From: Candidatus Saccharimonadales bacterium
GTDB taxonomy: Bacteria; Patescibacteriota; Saccharimonadia; UBA4664; SCTI01
Length of the DNA: 19,196 nucleotides
Assembly (NCBI GenBank): GCA_030150485.1
Contig: JASLFZ010000011.1
Coordinates: 1 to 19,196 of the forward strand
Reading direction: 5' to 3'
The position numbers and the translations under genes were made by a program. Below, piece after piece: positions 1 through 5,225 of this stretch. The notes under the pieces were generated by a model. That model was not told where the DNA came from. It saw only the letters and a program-made list of their open reading frames with translations, and made no database searches. The stretch's first letter is position 1, and each line of letters begins with the position of its first letter.

Positions 1-23
1 CATGGGGGCAGCTCGTGCTTTTG

Positions 24-569
24 CTAGAGCGCTACAAGTTCGCCGGGCGTTACCTCCGCCCAACACAGCGGCGCATCGATGATCTCAGTCTCAGCGGTGT
101 CTGGTACCAGCTGGATGTAGATGGCTGAGATTGCTTCGGGCGTGATGAAGTCGAGGTAGGCGTGCATCCGCACGTGTCCTGGACGTCTGTGATGGCTGTT
201 GTTGTACAACACGCCGCCCACATAGAAGTGAGGGTAGTCACGGGGTCGGAGTGGTTCAGCGAACCGTCCTTCATCGTTGGGGAGGTCCACGTAGACCTGT
301 GTCACCGTCTCGACCAGCATGGATACGAATGCGACATCCTGATTGCCGGTGGCGTTGGGAATGCACGCCTGCAGCGGCAAGACCCGGGGGGCCGTGTAGC
401 TACTGGCGAACACTGCGTCGCGCAGACTCTCGATGGTGACGCCCTCGTACTCGTCGCGATGTTGGTAAACCGGCCAACTCGCCTCAAACCCGAGGCGCGT
501 CAGCAGCTCTGAGAGCGGACCATCAAGCGCACTTCCCGGCGTCGGCTCGGATGTAGGAACAATAGTCAT
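24..569 (-). CDS. Hypothetical protein (181 aa), island-borne
   Basis: I do not recognise this protein. It is probably soluble: there is no signal peptide and no membrane segment, and acidic and aromatic residues are spread throughout, with a His-rich patch (NNSHHRRPGH) two thirds along. The ATG at 569 is chosen because a perfect Shine-Dalgarno AAAGGAG lies 4 nt upstream (574-580). The frame stays open to a TTG at 653, but that start has no good ribosome site and its extra residues would be encoded by a 12-bp hairpin. The gene ends in TAG. It has its own predicted promoter with an overlapping dyad (661-695) and a structured leader of about 90 nt, so it seems to be individually regulated cargo of the element remnant next to tRNA-Arg. 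The coding call is good; the function is unknown. Confidence 0.72.
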   Translation of the reverse strand: MTIVPTSEPTPGSALDGPLSELLTRLGFEASWPVYQHRDEYEGVTIESLRDAVFASSYTAPRVLPLQACIPNATGNQDVAFVSMLVETVTQVYVDLPNDEGRFAEPLRPRDYPHFYVGGVLYNNSHHRRPGHVRMHAYLDFITPEAISAIYIQLVPDTAETEIIDAPLCWAEVTPGELVAL

Positions 570-573
570 GGCA

Positions 574-580
574 CTCCTTT
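574..580 (-). promoter_or_regulatory. Shine-Dalgarno deciding the start of the 181-aa gene
   Basis: AAAGGAG on the minus strand, 4 nt before the ATG at 569. It favours this ATG over the in-frame TTG at 653. Its AGGAG (574-578) can also pair with CTCCT at 586-590 to form a 5-bp stem that would hide the ribosome site. Confidence 0.75.
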
Positions 581-646
581 GGTTCAGGAGGCCGCGAATC
601 GGCCTCAGAACCCGAGACAGGTATGAGACGTCCTGGGTTCTGAGGC
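581..646 (-). promoter_or_regulatory. Structured 5' leader with mutually exclusive stems (possible translational attenuator)
   Basis: Read on the minus strand, segment A (646-635, GCCTCAGAACCC) is the perfect reverse complement of segment B (613-602, GGGTTCTGAGGC): a 12-bp stem with a 21-nt loop. B can instead pair with segment C (593-581, GGCCTCCTGAACC) through 6 + 5 bp and a small internal loop, closing on the 7-nt loop GATTCGC. C in turn contains CTCCT (590-586), which is complementary to the Shine-Dalgarno (578-574). A:B would leave C free to mask the ribosome site, while B:C would expose it. No U-tract follows A:B, so a transcription terminator is unlikely. The pairings are read directly from the sequence; the switching behaviour is inferred. 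Confidence 0.5.
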
Positions 647-660
647 TGATCAAACCTACG

Positions 661-684
661 AGTCACATAGTGACATATGTGACT
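661..684. promoter_or_regulatory. Dyad operator candidate over the promoter
   Basis: AGTCACATA (661-669) and TATGTGACT (676-684) form a perfect 9-bp inverted repeat around a 6-bp spacer. A second, overlapping near-dyad, AGTGACAT/ATGTGACT (669-684), re-uses the right arm. The site covers the -10 and most of the -10/-35 spacer of the predicted promoter, the usual place for a repressor site. No gene for a matching regulator is recognisable at the left end. Confidence 0.5.
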
Positions 685-695
685 ATATTAGTCAA
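667..695 (-). promoter_or_regulatory. Predicted promoter of the 181-aa gene
   Basis: On the minus strand, a -35 TTGACT (690-695) and a -10 CACTAT (667-672) are separated by 17 bp. The transcript would start near 660, giving a leader of about 90 nt that contains the alternative stems. The -35 is strong and the -10 is weak, as is often seen at activated or regulated promoters. Confidence 0.45.
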
Positions 696-697
696 GC

Positions 698-952
698 CTA
701 TCGTGACATCTGGACCTTGAGGTGGCCATACTTAGCGAGCCACGCACTTCCGAGGTAAAGCCGCGCTGCTGAGGTAGGCATAAGACCGAGATCCGCGATC
801 TCAGTCGAACGCCCACCTGGGAAGTACCGGATCTCAGCGTCGACGCCGTCAGCTACTTGGGTAAGCAGGTCGACGTTGTCACGCCGGCCCCTTGCGTTGA
901 CTAGAAAGCCGAGCAGTTGGTCTCGGCTCGTGAACCGTATGCCAGCCCAGGC
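698..952 (-). pseudogene. 5'-truncated unknown gene (C-terminal fragment, about 80 residues)
   Basis: A minus-strand frame ends in TAG at 698, immediately upstream of the next gene's -35. It reads AGIRFTSRDQLLGFLVNA near its beginning and LYLGSAWLAKYGHLKV near its end, which looks like genuine protein, but I do not recognise the family. Formally the frame opens at a TTG at 994. That upstream part is the antisense of the recombinase fragment and has no ribosome site, so the true N-terminus appears to have been replaced at a junction around 931-952. It could still be expressed as a short protein, which I consider unlikely. Confidence 0.35.
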
Positions 953-1365
953 GGCAGACTCAGCGCCTCCAGACGCTAGAAGACGAGCAGACAAAGCTTC
1001 TGGAACTCCACTTCAAAGGCGGCGTGGCCGAAAGCGTCATGCGGCGGCAGACTCAGCGCATCGAAACAGAACAGCAGAGCCTCAACCAACTGCTCGCTCG
1101 GTCAGAGGTCCAGCTCGCCGACGTCACCACCGCCCTTGAGGGTGCGCTCACCCTCACCGAGCAACCGCTTGAGACGTACCTTGCCGCAAGCGATCTCGGC
1201 CGCAGAATGCTCAATCAAGTCTTCTTTGACGAGATCCGCGTCGGCGAAGACGGCGAGATCCAGAGTGCTACTGTCGCCCAGCCCTACGCCCAAATCGTCG
1301 CAGCGCAGATAGTCCGTCGACCGGAGGACGACCCAGCTGCGCCGCGCCACACCCGCCAGTACGGG
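934..1365 (+). pseudogene. Large serine recombinase, C-terminal remnant
   Basis: The plus-strand frame starting after a TGA at 931-933 reads TQRLQTLEDEQTKLLELHF, then RIETEQQSLNQLLARSEVQL, then RRMLNQVFFDEIRVGEDG and AQPYAQIV. This matches the coiled-coil and C-terminal part of large serine recombinases of integrative elements. The resolvase catalytic domain and the zinc-ribbon region are absent, because the frame is closed upstream. No native stop follows: the frame runs on through a GC hairpin and antisense through tRNA-Arg, so the C-terminus is also lost, somewhere after about 1310. Such recombinases normally sit beside the attachment site, so this is probably the end of a decayed element beside the tRNA. 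The family call rests on motif recognition. Confidence 0.6.
950..1059 (+). repeat. 17-bp direct repeat, 93 bp apart and in frame
   Basis: GGCGGCAGACTCAGCGC occurs at 950-966 and again at 1043-1059. The offset is 93 bp (31 codons), so both copies encode the same residues (RQTQR) in the recombinase frame. The left copy sits where the recombinase similarity begins, suggesting that it marks a rearrangement junction. Confidence 0.7.
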
Positions 1366-1366
1366 G

Positions 1367-1402
1367 CAAACCCCGACCCCTTTTCTTTGGGGCCGGGGTT
1401 TG
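1367..1402. terminator. Strong GC hairpin between element remnant and tRNA-Arg
   Basis: CAAACCCCGACCCC (1367-1380) and GGGGCCGGGGTTTG (1389-1402) pair at 13 of 14 positions around an 8-nt loop. On the minus strand a run of seven T lies between the tRNA 3' end and the hairpin (1409-1415). On the plus strand a run of seven A follows. It probably works as an intrinsic-type or processing structure downstream of tRNA-Arg, although neither side has the perfect hairpin-then-U order. Confidence 0.55.
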
Positions 1403-1415
1403 ACCGCGAAAAAAA

Positions 1416-1492
1416 TGGCGCGCCCGAAGGGATTCGAACCCCCGGCCTTTGGTACCGGAAACCAACGCTCTATCCAGCTGAGCTACGGGCGC
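1416..1492 (-). tRNA. tRNA-Arg (anticodon CCG)
   Basis: A complete 77-nt cloverleaf is visible on the minus strand. The acceptor GCGCCCG pairs with CGGGCGC. The D arm is GCTC/GAGC. The anticodon stem TTGGT/ACCAA holds the loop TTCCGGT, giving anticodon CCG, which reads CGG. A 5-nt variable loop (AGGCC) follows, then a T arm with the loop TTCGAAT. The discriminator is G and the CCA end is encoded (1416-1418). A T-run follows directly. The decayed recombinase beyond its 3' end suggests that this tRNA served as an integration site. Confidence 0.96.
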
Positions 1493-1501
1493 ACGTCGCC
1501 C

Positions 1502-1510
1502 ATTATAGCA
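1502..1510 (-). promoter_or_regulatory. Extended -10 promoter of tRNA-Arg
   Basis: TGCTATAAT on the minus strand (extended -10 form, TG-n-TATAAT; hexamer 1502-1507) ends 9 nt before the mature 5' end of the tRNA at 1492. There is no clear -35. It lies between the stop codon of the neighbouring membrane-protein gene and the tRNA. Confidence 0.6.
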
Positions 1511-1512
1511 GG

Positions 1513-2403
1513 TTAGTCGGGAGCGGCCGTCGGATAGTAGTTGGATGGTGTCGATTGAGTACTCGAGTTCGACGAGCCAAAAATAGCCAGTACTAGACTA
1601 ACCAGGAGGAGTACAATCACCACGTAGTTAGCCCAGTGAACGGGAGGTGTAGTGGCATCCTCACCGGTTGGCAGTGCCTTGAGCTGCTCATAGCGGATCG
1701 CCGGCGCCGTCATAGCCAGCAGCGTCAGAATAATGGAGATAAAGCTGCCAAGCAGCGGTATGACGCTGAGGAAGTTATCGAGGCCATACAGCCCCCACAT
1801 CTCGCGCAAGTGCCCACGGGTCAGACGCCGGCTCTGCCGAAAACCCTCTATAATGCCCGCGTCCCGGTCGACGATCACATACGGTGCCAAGGAGTACAAG
1901 GTGCCAATTACCAAGCCTGCCAGCACCACGATGATCGCCACAATACCGCTCAGCACCGGTGCCGCACTCCGCAGTACATAACTTAGCCACAGCACAATGA
2001 ACAGCGCCGCCAGAACTACCGCCAGCGCTAACGCGCCGGCTCCCAGCAGCCGTAAACTGTAGCGGCGGAACTCACTGCAAGCGCGGCGCCAGCTAATCGA
2101 GCGGCCCTGGGCACTCGCGAGCAGAATCAGCGTAGCTATCGGCGTAATGATCGCTAGCAGCAAAACCAGCACTATGAGCGCCGCCACCGCGCATCCAATC
2201 ACGATACCAACATGCTGGCTCGAGCCGCCAAGAGTGCTGCTCAGTAAAATAGCGAGCGCCGTTATAATTGCCACAATGCCAATAATGGCCAGGATGAGCA
2301 CGCCGATCACTGGCCATAGGTTGACCCGAATCGCCCGCATGCTCGGACGGATTAGCCCAAAGGGATTGGAAATATATTTTTGCATTGCGGCCTTGGTCGC
2401 CAT
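1513..2403 (-). CDS. YISNPF-type polytopic membrane protein (paralogue 1)
   Basis: A 296-residue protein, almost entirely hydrophobic, with about six membrane segments (roughly 30-56, 66-97, 118-145, 148-172, 209-233, 258-277). It opens with a short cytoplasmic stretch carrying YISNPF (10-15) and ends in a Ser/Thr/Pro tail. The core motif VIVDRDAGIIEGFRQSRRLT (176-195) followed by RGHLREMWGLYGL resembles the conserved loop of YciC/DUF975-like membrane proteins of unknown role. The upstream neighbour has the same YISNPF and loop, so the two arose by duplication. The start at 2403 has a perfect AGGAGG 5 nt away. No catalytic residues are evident, and the function is unknown. Confidence 0.88.
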   Translation of the reverse strand: MATKAAMQKYISNPFGLIRPSMRAIRVNLWPVIGVLILAIIGIVAIITALAILLSSTLGGSSQHVGIVIGCAVAALIVLVLLLAIITPIATLILLASAQGRSISWRRACSEFRRYSLRLLGAGALALAVVLAALFIVLWLSYVLRSAAPVLSGIVAIIVVLAGLVIGTLYSLAPYVIVDRDAGIIEGFRQSRRLTRGHLREMWGLYGLDNFLSVIPLLGSFISIILTLLAMTAPAIRYEQLKALPTGEDATTPPVHWANYVVIVLLLVSLVLAIFGSSNSSTQSTPSNYYPTAAPD

Positions 2404-2454
2404 AATTGCCTCCTAGACGAACCTATTGTACCGCATTTGCAAGCGATGGCCTTG

Positions 2455-3558
2455 TTACTGAGGATAGCTCGTTGAGAATGTTGAGTAACTCGAACTCGTA
2501 GGGTTGTGCGAACGGTGAATGAGATTAACGACCCCAAAAGCAACCGAACCAACCACGATCACTACACCCAGAAAGGGTAGTACGAAGTTAACCTTGCTTT
2601 GCGGCGGAAAGGTTGCTCCACTGTCTTTATAATCCTTTAGCATAACGTAACGCAGCGGCAATGCGAAAAGGTAAACAATATACAGGATAAGCTCAACAAT
2701 CCAACCCAAAATCGGAATGATACCCAAAAGGCCGAAAAGATTCATCACCCCCAACGGACCGTAAGCCTCAAAGAAGTGCCCCTTTACTAATTCCTTACTG
2801 CGTGAAAACGCTGCCATCACGCCGATGTTCTCGTCCACAATCAAGTAGAAGCCATTGTAGTACCAGGTTTGGAACAAAAATCCTGGCACAATCAGGAGGA
2901 CATAGCCAACTAGAACCAGCAACGTATAGAGGACGCCGTAGCCGACCAGCCTCCAGGCGTACGGCTTACCGGCCGTGCGTGCGTCACCAAAGCTCATCTT
3001 AGTACCCCGCGCACTAGCCAAGGCGAGTACCATAAAGGCGGCTACCAATCTTACCAGGAAGAACGCTATGGCAATGATGCCCAAGATAACCGCCGCCCCT
3101 ACACCGATAACCGCTCCGCCGCCGCCCTTGCCTGCAAAAATGGCGATCGCAACCGCTACAAAAGTGAAGCCAACCGTTACGCCAATATACGTTAAGATCA
3201 TTTTCATAAAACTACCGAAGTTGAGCTTGAGGGCTCGCCAGCTGCGCCCAAACAACTTAAAAGGGTTGGAGATATATTCGCCCTCAGGAGCGGGAGCGCT
3301 TGCCGGCTGGGCGGGTGCCGGTGGAGGAGTTGGCGGTGCGGGCGGGGGCGTCACCGCGGGCTCTGGGGGCGGAGTAGGCTCCGGCGAAATAGGTGGCATC
3401 GGTTCTGGTGGCTCTGACGCAGGAGCCGGCTTGCCTGCATTAGGATCAAAACCGGGCGAGGGTTGAATGACCTTACCACCTCCTGAAGTATTAGTGCGGG
3501 CTTGTACTCCATCGACCGTTGGAGTTTGGTCGGCTGGGGGCTGCTCAGGTGGTTGCAT
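2455..3558 (-). CDS. YISNPF-type membrane protein with long Pro-rich N-terminus (paralogue 2)
   Basis: A 367-residue protein. Residues 1-92 are low-complexity and proline-rich, with PPP/PAP runs. YISNPF then follows at 95-100, with membrane segments roughly at 119-142, 147-182, 205-228, 272-300 and 325-345, and a Ser/Thr-rich C-terminal tail. The loop LIVDENIGVMAAFSRSKELV (239-258), continuing KGHFFEAY, aligns with the equivalent loop of the gene just downstream. This shows that the two are paralogues, differing mainly by the Pro-rich arm and possibly partners. The gap to the downstream gene is 51 nt. Its own promoter is predicted at 3582-3611. The start at 3558 has only a weak ribosome site (AGCGAG). 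The family resembles YciC/DUF975-like proteins; the function is unknown. Confidence 0.87.
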   Translation of the reverse strand: MQPPEQPPADQTPTVDGVQARTNTSGGGKVIQPSPGFDPNAGKPAPASEPPEPMPPISPEPTPPPEPAVTPPPAPPTPPPAPAQPASAPAPEGEYISNPFKLFGRSWRALKLNFGSFMKMILTYIGVTVGFTFVAVAIAIFAGKGGGGAVIGVGAAVILGIIAIAFFLVRLVAAFMVLALASARGTKMSFGDARTAGKPYAWRLVGYGVLYTLLVLVGYVLLIVPGFLFQTWYYNGFYLIVDENIGVMAAFSRSKELVKGHFFEAYGPLGVMNLFGLLGIIPILGWIVELILYIVYLFALPLRYVMLKDYKDSGATFPPQSKVNFVLPFLGVVIVVGSVAFGVVNLIHRSHNPTSSSYSTFSTSYPQ

Positions 3559-3581
3559 AGGAATCTCGCTTAGTTAGGGCT

Positions 3582-3611
3582 ACCGTACCATTAGGCTCAG
3601 GCTTACGTCAA
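3582..3611 (-). promoter_or_regulatory. Predicted promoter of the paralogue pair
   Basis: A -35 TTGACG (3606-3611) and a -10 TACGGT (3582-3587) on the minus strand, with an 18-bp spacer. The leader would be about 18-20 nt. It lies just downstream of the murA stop codon, so the two membrane genes are likely to be transcribed separately from murA. Confidence 0.5.
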
Positions 3612-3615
3612 ACTT

Positions 3616-3630
3616 GGCTGATTCTCAGCC
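3616..3630 (-). terminator. Small hairpin after murA (weak terminator candidate)
   Basis: GGCTGA/TCAGCC forms a 6-bp stem with a 3-nt loop, 4 nt after the murA stop. Only a short AAGTTTG follows, so it is a poor intrinsic terminator. Confidence 0.3.
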
Positions 3631-3634
3631 ATTA

Positions 3635-5170
3635 TTAAAATTCGTGCAGAACCTCAATGTTGGCACCCAGCCGATTTAGGCGGGCATATAGATCCTCATA
3701 GCCACGATTAATCGAATAAACGTTGCGCAGAATTGAGGTCCCCTCGGCCGCCAGCATCGCGAGCAGGATCACGGCTGCCGGCCGCAAAGCCGGCGGGCAG
3801 ATAACCTCGGCGTGGCGCAGACGCGTCGGACCATTAACGTAGACGCGGTGTGGATCGGCCAAAATCATTTCGGCGCCCAGCTTAGCCAGCTCCATATAGT
3901 AAATAGCGCGATTCTCGTAGGTCCAGTCGTGGATCAGAGTTTGACCCTTAGCTTGAGTCGCAATTACCGCGAAAAAAGGCAGGTTATCTTGGTTAAGTCC
4001 TGGATAAATGTTGGCGTGGATCTTTTCCTCGAGCGCCACCAACTTGGAGGGATGCGTCACAATATCCACTAGATCCACATGACCGTTGGCGGCTTTGTAG
4101 CGCGCGCTGCGTTCGTAGGCAAAGCCCATCTTTTCCAGCTTCAGCAGCTCCAGCTCAAGGAAATCGATAGGGCAACCCTTGACGGTAATCGAGGAGCCGG
4201 TCACCACCGCCGCCGTAATAAACAGCATGGATTCAATCGGGTCCTCGCTAATGCTGTAGGTCACGCCCTTATCAACCGTAGCCTTTCCGTATACCTTAAG
4301 CGTTGACGTCCCAATCCCCTCAATCTTAATCCCCAGCGTCTGCAGAAACACGCACAGATCTTGCACCATGTAGTTAGCCGAGGCAAAGCTAATGGTGCTG
4401 ACTCCCTCCGCACGCGCCGCCGCCATGATGGCATTTTCGGTGGTAGTATCGCCCGACTCATACAGCACCACCTCGGCCGGATGCAGTTTTTTTGCCACCA
4501 CATGATAGCGTTCGTGCTTTGAAACAATCTTGATGCCAAACTTTTCCAACGCAAACAAGTGCGGGCGCACGGTGCGGGCGCCAAGACGGCAGCCACCGGG
4601 GTGGGGGAGATCAAACTCCTCGGCGCGGTGGGCCAGCACGCTGAGCAAGAACACAATACTCCGCGTCTTCATGGCCGCTTTGACGTCGATACTATCAAGC
4701 TTCAAGCGGCGCGGCGGCCGCACCACTACATCGCTCCCCTCCCACTTGATCGCCACCCCAATGCTTTCCAGTACCTCAATGACGCGGTACACCTCTTCGA
4801 TGCGCGGCATGCGTTGCAAGCGAGTGGTGCCGCGGTTGAGCAGCGTGGCGCACAGCACCGACACCGCCGCGTTCTTGGAGGTGTTGGTCGCAACCGTACC
4901 CGAAAGCTTGCGACCGCCATGGATCTTAAAATTCAGGGCATCACTCGGGATGGTGATCATCTCGGTGTCCAGAATCTCCCCGATACGCACGAGCATGTTG
5001 GTGGTCAGGTTTTGCTCACCCTTTTCCATGCGCGCCACCGCGCTCTGGCTAGTACCAAGCTGCTTAGCAAAGTCGGCCTGAGTGAGGTTTTTGGCCTCGC
5101 GGTTCTCAGCGATGCGCTGACCAATTTTAATGGTTTCGGGAGTAACGGTGGATTTAGCGGCAGCAGGCAT
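3635..5170 (-). CDS. murA: UDP-N-acetylglucosamine 1-carboxyvinyltransferase fused to an XRE-type HTH domain
   Basis: MurA transfers enolpyruvate from PEP to UDP-GlcNAc, the first committed step of peptidoglycan precursor synthesis in the cytoplasm. Residues 80-511 form the enzyme. The visible active-site features are SKN (K99, N100), the Cys loop PGGCRLGAR with nucleophile C194, D395 in LNQDN, and the two phosphate-binding arginines R463 (ALRP) and R489 (NRGYED); these correspond to K22, C115, D305, R371 and R397 of the E. coli enzyme. Having Cys rather than Asp in the loop predicts fosfomycin sensitivity. Residues 15-67 are an XRE/Cro-like helix-turn-helix (LTQADFAKQLGTSQSAVARM). MurA is normally about 420 aa, so the extra 80 residues are this DNA-binding domain. 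The start at 5170 has AAGGAT 7 nt upstream. The promoter carries a dyad, suggesting autoregulation. Confidence 0.95.
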   Translation of the reverse strand: MPAAAKSTVTPETIKIGQRIAENREAKNLTQADFAKQLGTSQSAVARMEKGEQNLTTNMLVRIGEILDTEMITIPSDALNFKIHGGRKLSGTVATNTSKNAAVSVLCATLLNRGTTRLQRMPRIEEVYRVIEVLESIGVAIKWEGSDVVVRPPRRLKLDSIDVKAAMKTRSIVFLLSVLAHRAEEFDLPHPGGCRLGARTVRPHLFALEKFGIKIVSKHERYHVVAKKLHPAEVVLYESGDTTTENAIMAAARAEGVSTISFASANYMVQDLCVFLQTLGIKIEGIGTSTLKVYGKATVDKGVTYSISEDPIESMLFITAAVVTGSSITVKGCPIDFLELELLKLEKMGFAYERSARYKAANGHVDLVDIVTHPSKLVALEEKIHANIYPGLNQDNLPFFAVIATQAKGQTLIHDWTYENRAIYYMELAKLGAEMILADPHRVYVNGPTRLRHAEVICPPALRPAAVILLAMLAAEGTSILRNVYSINRGYEDLYARLNRLGANIEVLHEF

Positions 5171-5192
5171 ACCCGGATCCTTGTTTTACCTA

Positions 5193-5210
5193 TATATCAT
5201 ATGTGATATA
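5193..5210. promoter_or_regulatory. Dyad over the murA -10: candidate operator for the XRE domain
   Basis: TATATCA (5193-5199) and TGATATA (5204-5210) form a 7-bp inverted repeat around TATG. It overlaps the predicted murA -10 (5196-5201) and reaches towards the start site. A second perfect dyad, TATAGCTATA, lies at 5207-5216 within the spacer. XRE/Cro-type domains commonly bind short dyads of this size, so autoregulation by the MurA fusion is plausible. Confidence 0.45.
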
Positions 5211-5224
5211 GCTATAGGTGTAAA
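5196..5224 (-). promoter_or_regulatory. Predicted murA promoter
   Basis: A -35 TTTACA (5219-5224) and a -10 TATGAT (5196-5201) on the minus strand, exactly 17 bp apart, each matching 5 of 6 consensus bases. Transcription would start near 5189, giving a leader of about 20 nt with AAGGAT as ribosome site. Confidence 0.65.
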
Positions 5225-5225
5225 G

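Noticed and set aside
1..3. Possible minus-strand ATG of another gene at the left window edge.
   Set aside because: Only the start codon would be inside the window and no ribosome site precedes it, so it cannot be judged.
570..653. N-terminal extension of the left-end gene from the TTG at 653, giving a 209-aa protein.
   Set aside because: It has no good ribosome site, a TTG start, and the extra residues would be encoded by the hairpin arms. ATG 569 has a perfect Shine-Dalgarno.
1366..1596. Plus-strand reading frame continuing the recombinase fragment through 1596.
   Set aside because: It runs antisense through tRNA-Arg (the familiar EGIRTPGLWYRK pattern) and into the end of the opposite-strand membrane gene. 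It is read-through, not protein.
2975..3466. Long plus-strand frame rich in Gly and Pro (about 163 residues) opposite the second YISNPF gene.
   Set aside because: It is the antisense of the Pro-rich and membrane regions of a convincing gene. It has no ribosome site and no recognisable domain.
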